A DNA stretch of 64,000 nt from an uncultured Winogradskyella sp. (GTDB lineage: Bacteria > Bacteroidota > Bacteroidia > Flavobacteriales > Flavobacteriaceae). Positions 61,718 to 64,000 of the stretch are shown here, piece by piece. Both the position numbers and the translations under genes were made by a program. The stretch spans positions 124,001 through 188,000 of the forward strand of contig NZ_CANLYI010000007.1 in assembly GCF_947495255.1 (NCBI RefSeq), in the 5' to 3' direction. Each line of letters starts with the position of its first letter. Positions within the stretch are counted from its first letter, which is position 1. Under the pieces are notes generated by a model, which was not told the origin of the DNA, did no database searches, and saw nothing but the letters and a program-made list of their open reading frames with translations.

Positions 61718-62989
61718 CTACTTCTTAAAAGGGCGAATAATTAACCGTGCCGCTTTATCAAAATTGATATAATTATAGGTCCAGTTGAAAAGCACAATCA
61801 CACGATTTCTAAAACCTACTAAAGACATTAGGTGCACAAACATCCAGACAAACCAAGCAAAAAAGCCACCAAATTTGTAATGTTTTAAATCTACAACGGC
61901 TTTATTTCGTCCTATAGTTGCCATTGAACCTTTATCCTTATAAACAAATGGTTTTAAAGGCTTCTTATCTATTAAACGTAATAGATTCTTTCCTAATAAA
62001 TGTCCTTGCTGAATAGCTGGCTGTGCAACTTGAGGATGACCTTTAGGATACGCTTCCGTAGCCATTAAAGCAATATCGCCTACGGCAAAAATATTTGGAT
62101 AATCTTCAACTTGATTAAAGTGGTTAACGTTATAACGGTTCGCTCTTTCCATTATGGCTTCAGGTTTTAAACCTTGAATGGGAGCACCTGTAACACCTGC
62201 TGCCCAAATTAGGGTTTCAGATTCCATGGTGTCACCAGAATTGGTCGTTACCGTTTTACCGTCGTAATGTTTCACAATGGTATTACAACTAACCTTAACG
62301 CCCAATCGATTTAAAAAAGTTAATGCCTTTTCAGAAGCATGCTCACTCATTGGTGGTAAAACCCGATTGGCACCTTCTAATAAATGAATGTGCATATCAT
62401 CAGGATTTAAGTCGTGATAATCTCTCGGTAATATATTATTCTTAAGTTCTGCAATGGCACCTGCAAGCTCCACGCCTGTTGGTCCGGCTCCAACAATCAC
62501 AAAATTAAGATAAGCTTCACGTTCTTCTTCTGTATCTGCAATAGCAGCATTTTCAAAATTCTCTAAAATAAGACTTCTAATATCTAATGCTTGTGGCACA
62601 GATTTCATTGGCATACTATTAGTCTCAATAGCTTTGTTTCCAAAATAATTGGTTTTAGTACCTGTAGCAATAACCAAATAATCAAAGGACAAGTTACCTA
62701 TAGTGGTGATAAGCTCGTTAGATTCTGGAATAATTTGTTCAACCTCAGCTAAACGAAAGAATGTGCTTTTGTGTTTTTTTATTATTTTACGAAGTGGATA
62801 TGCTATAGAATCTGGTTCTAAACCAGAACTAGAAACTTGATATAATAAAGGCTGAAACGTATGGTAATTATGCTTATCAATAAGTACAACCTGAACATTT
62901 TTATTGGCTAATGCTTTAACTAAATTTACACCAGCGAAGCCACCTCCTATGATAACGACTCTTGGTAAATTGGTATCTGGAATATTCAT
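61718..62989 (-). CDS. ndh: NAD(P)H dehydrogenase type II (NDH-2), FAD-dependent
   Basis: The 423-residue protein has two dinucleotide-binding motifs: VVIIGGGFAGVNL at the N-terminus for FAD and FVIVGAGPTGVELAGAI for NADH. It also has IFAVGDIALMAT near the C-terminus and a hydrophobic C-terminal region (GFFAWFVWMFVHLMSLVGF) that holds it at the membrane. It passes electrons from NADH to quinone without pumping protons. It diverges from the ECF sigma gene. Confidence 0.9.
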   Translation of the reverse strand: MNIPDTNLPRVVIIGGGFAGVNLVKALANKNVQVVLIDKHNYHTFQPLLYQVSSSGLEPDSIAYPLRKIIKKHKSTFFRLAEVEQIIPESNELITTIGNLSFDYLVIATGTKTNYFGNKAIETNSMPMKSVPQALDIRSLILENFENAAIADTEEEREAYLNFVIVGAGPTGVELAGAIAELKNNILPRDYHDLNPDDMHIHLLEGANRVLPPMSEHASEKALTFLNRLGVKVSCNTIVKHYDGKTVTTNSGDTMESETLIWAAGVTGAPIQGLKPEAIMERANRYNVNHFNQVEDYPNIFAVGDIALMATEAYPKGHPQVAQPAIQQGHLLGKNLLRLIDKKPLKPFVYKDKGSMATIGRNKAVVDLKHYKFGGFFAWFVWMFVHLMSLVGFRNRVIVLFNWTYNYINFDKAARLIIRPFKK

Positions 62990-63065
62990 AAAATAACAGT
63001 CGGATTTGTAGCCGTAAATTTACGAATTAACGCGTCAAAATTATCTGTTTTTAACTTTAGTTAAA

Positions 63066-63073
63066 TAAATTTG
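63066..63073 (+). promoter_or_regulatory. -7 promoter box of the ECF sigma gene
   Basis: TAAATTTG matches the TAnnTTTG consensus and ends about 53 bases before the sigma gene start. No clear -33 TTG is seen at the standard distance. Confidence 0.45.
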
Positions 63074-63125
63074 TAACAAAACAGAAACACTTACTACTAA
63101 TTAAGTAACCAACCAATTTCATCAA

Positions 63126-63620
63126 TTGAATAAAGAACTAGAAAAGAGTTTTGTAGAACAATTGCAAAAACATCAAAACATTGTACATAAGGTGTGTCGT
63201 TTATACACTAACAATGCTGATGCTCATAACGATTTGTTTCAAGAAATCACTATACAGCTATGGCGTGCCTACCCTAAATTTAGAGGTGATGCTAAATTTA
63301 GTACTTGGATGTATAGAGTGGGATTAAATACGGCAATTACCTTATACAGAAAATCGAAAAGGAGTATAAATACTCAGGCTTTTGACACAGTACAATTTAG
63401 GATAAAAGCAGAAGAATATGATGATACTGAAGAGCAGCAATTAAAACTCTTATACCAAGCGGTACATCAATTAAATGATATTGAAAAAGCTTTGGTTCTA
63501 TTGTACTTAGAGGATAAAGACTATAGAGAAATCAGTGAAACCTTAGGTATTACTGAAGTCAATGCACGAGTAAAAATGAATCGTGTTAAAAAGAAATTAA
63601 GAACCATACTAAATCCGTAA
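63126..63620 (+). CDS. ECF-type RNA polymerase sigma factor
   Basis: The 164-residue sigma factor has region 2 (DAHNDLFQEITIQLWRAYPKFRGDAKFSTWMYRVGLNTA) and region 4 with an HTH (EKALVLLYLEDKDYREISETLGITEVNARVKMNRVKKKL). The frame begins with TTG at 63126 (LNKELEKSFVEQ), and no ATG lies close by in frame, so a TTG start is likely. The downstream gene at 63625 overlaps nothing and begins 5 bases later; membrane partners of ECF factors often follow like this and may act as an anti-sigma. Confidence 0.88.
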   Translation: MNKELEKSFVEQLQKHQNIVHKVCRLYTNNADAHNDLFQEITIQLWRAYPKFRGDAKFSTWMYRVGLNTAITLYRKSKRSINTQAFDTVQFRIKAEEYDDTEEQQLKLLYQAVHQLNDIEKALVLLYLEDKDYREISETLGITEVNARVKMNRVKKKLRTILNP

Positions 63621-63624
63621 AATT

Positions 63625-64000
63625 ATGGATGAATTAGAATTATTAAAGAAAGACTGGAAGCAAAACGAAAATCAATTTGAATCATTTTCGGATAGCGACA
63701 TATATAAGATGAGCCATAAAAAATCATCAACCATAGTTAAAACACTATTTTACATCAGCATGGCTGAGTTGGTGTTTTGGGTATTGATAAATTTTCTGCC
63801 GTTTGTACTTTCAGACCGAATGAAGGCCCAACTGGAAGAGATTAGTCATAGCTGGATATATATAGGGCTAAATATACTGAGTTATGCCGTTATTGTCGCC
63901 TTTGTATATCTTCTTTGGAAAGCTCACAATGCCATTTCAGTGACTGATAATGCGAGAAAACTTATGAAAAGTATTCTTAAAACACGTAAAATAATTAAAT
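63625..64000 (+). CDS. Membrane protein encoded after the sigma factor (partial, cut by the window end)
   Basis: ATG 63625 opens a frame that reads to the window end (MDELELLKKDWKQNENQFESFSDSDIYKM...). After a soluble N-terminal stretch there are two hydrophobic segments (FYISMAELVFWVLINFLPFVL and IYIGLNILSYAVIVAFVYLLW). It is probably the membrane partner, possibly anti-sigma, of the upstream ECF factor: the gap is 4 bases. The stop lies beyond the window, so length and C-terminal domain are unknown. Confidence 0.7.
   Translation, partial: MDELELLKKDWKQNENQFESFSDSDIYKMSHKKSSTIVKTLFYISMAELVFWVLINFLPFVLSDRMKAQLEEISHSWIYIGLNILSYAVIVAFVYLLWKAHNAISVTDNARKLMKSILKTRKIIK

Noticed and set aside
1..64000. 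CRISPR array or tRNA/rRNA genes
   Set aside because: No evenly spaced direct repeats with unique spacers and no recognisable cloverleaf or rRNA segments were seen. The element uses a protein-gene end, not a tRNA, as its target.

Overview
The window comes from the chromosome of an AT-rich bacterium of phylum Bacteroidota, most likely family Flavobacteriaceae. Supporting signs are promoter boxes of the TAnnTTTG type, TonB/TonB-dependent receptor genes, HYC_CC_PP and DUF6266 family proteins, a VirE-N/DUF3987 gene pair, a CzcA-CzcC fusion, and start sites without Shine-Dalgarno sequences. No rRNA, tRNA or CRISPR array was seen.

Left chromosomal part (1-7036): a giant membrane-anchored array of about twelve PAS domains with no output domain, and a sterol-desaturase/fatty-acid-hydroxylase-family membrane enzyme.

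Integrated element (about 7037-40828, 33.8 kb): a tyrosine integrase lies next to the 3' end of mnmE. A second copy of the last codons of mnmE (C-I-G-K-stop) sits at 7034-7045, next to a terminal set of GCAACAAAT repeats that recurs at the integrase end. This is read as site-specific integration into the 3' end of mnmE, with the gene end restored by the element. From the integrase inward there are a zinc-ribbon/excisionase-like regulator, two small HTH proteins, a VirE-N primase-like protein and a DUF3987 protein. Next comes a compact three-gene operon: an XRE regulator, an ApeA-like HEPN ribonuclease candidate and a catalytically degenerate long prokaryotic Argonaute. I consider this the most interesting system in the window. 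The rest is a co-directional metal-resistance block. It holds a CzcA-CzcC fusion with CzcB, a Fur-family regulator, DUF3703, MerTP, a GDCCVxC protein, a Zn/Cd-type P-ATPase, two HYC_CC_PP proteins, CusA, CusC, a copper P-ATPase, a CDF transporter, a DUF305 protein, a CusB with DUF3347, and an HMA lipoprotein. DUF6943-like and DUF6266 genes and a 1.1 kb gene-free, repeat-rich stretch fill the far end. No relaxase, coupling protein or tra gene was found.

Right chromosomal part (40812-64000): ordinary housekeeping genes. They are mnmE, a large conserved protein of unknown role, a rhomboid protease, an LpxL-like acyltransferase, a class V PLP enzyme, glmM, an AcpH-like protein, a PlsC-like acyltransferase, a NUDIX hydrolase, a cyclophilin lipoprotein, an M3 metallopeptidase, an SDR enzyme with a divergent HxlR regulator, a PfkB sugar kinase, a GNAT acetyltransferase, TonB, a TonB-dependent receptor, NDH-2, and an ECF sigma factor with a partial membrane partner running off the window.

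All function calls come from reading motifs by eye. No database search was run.
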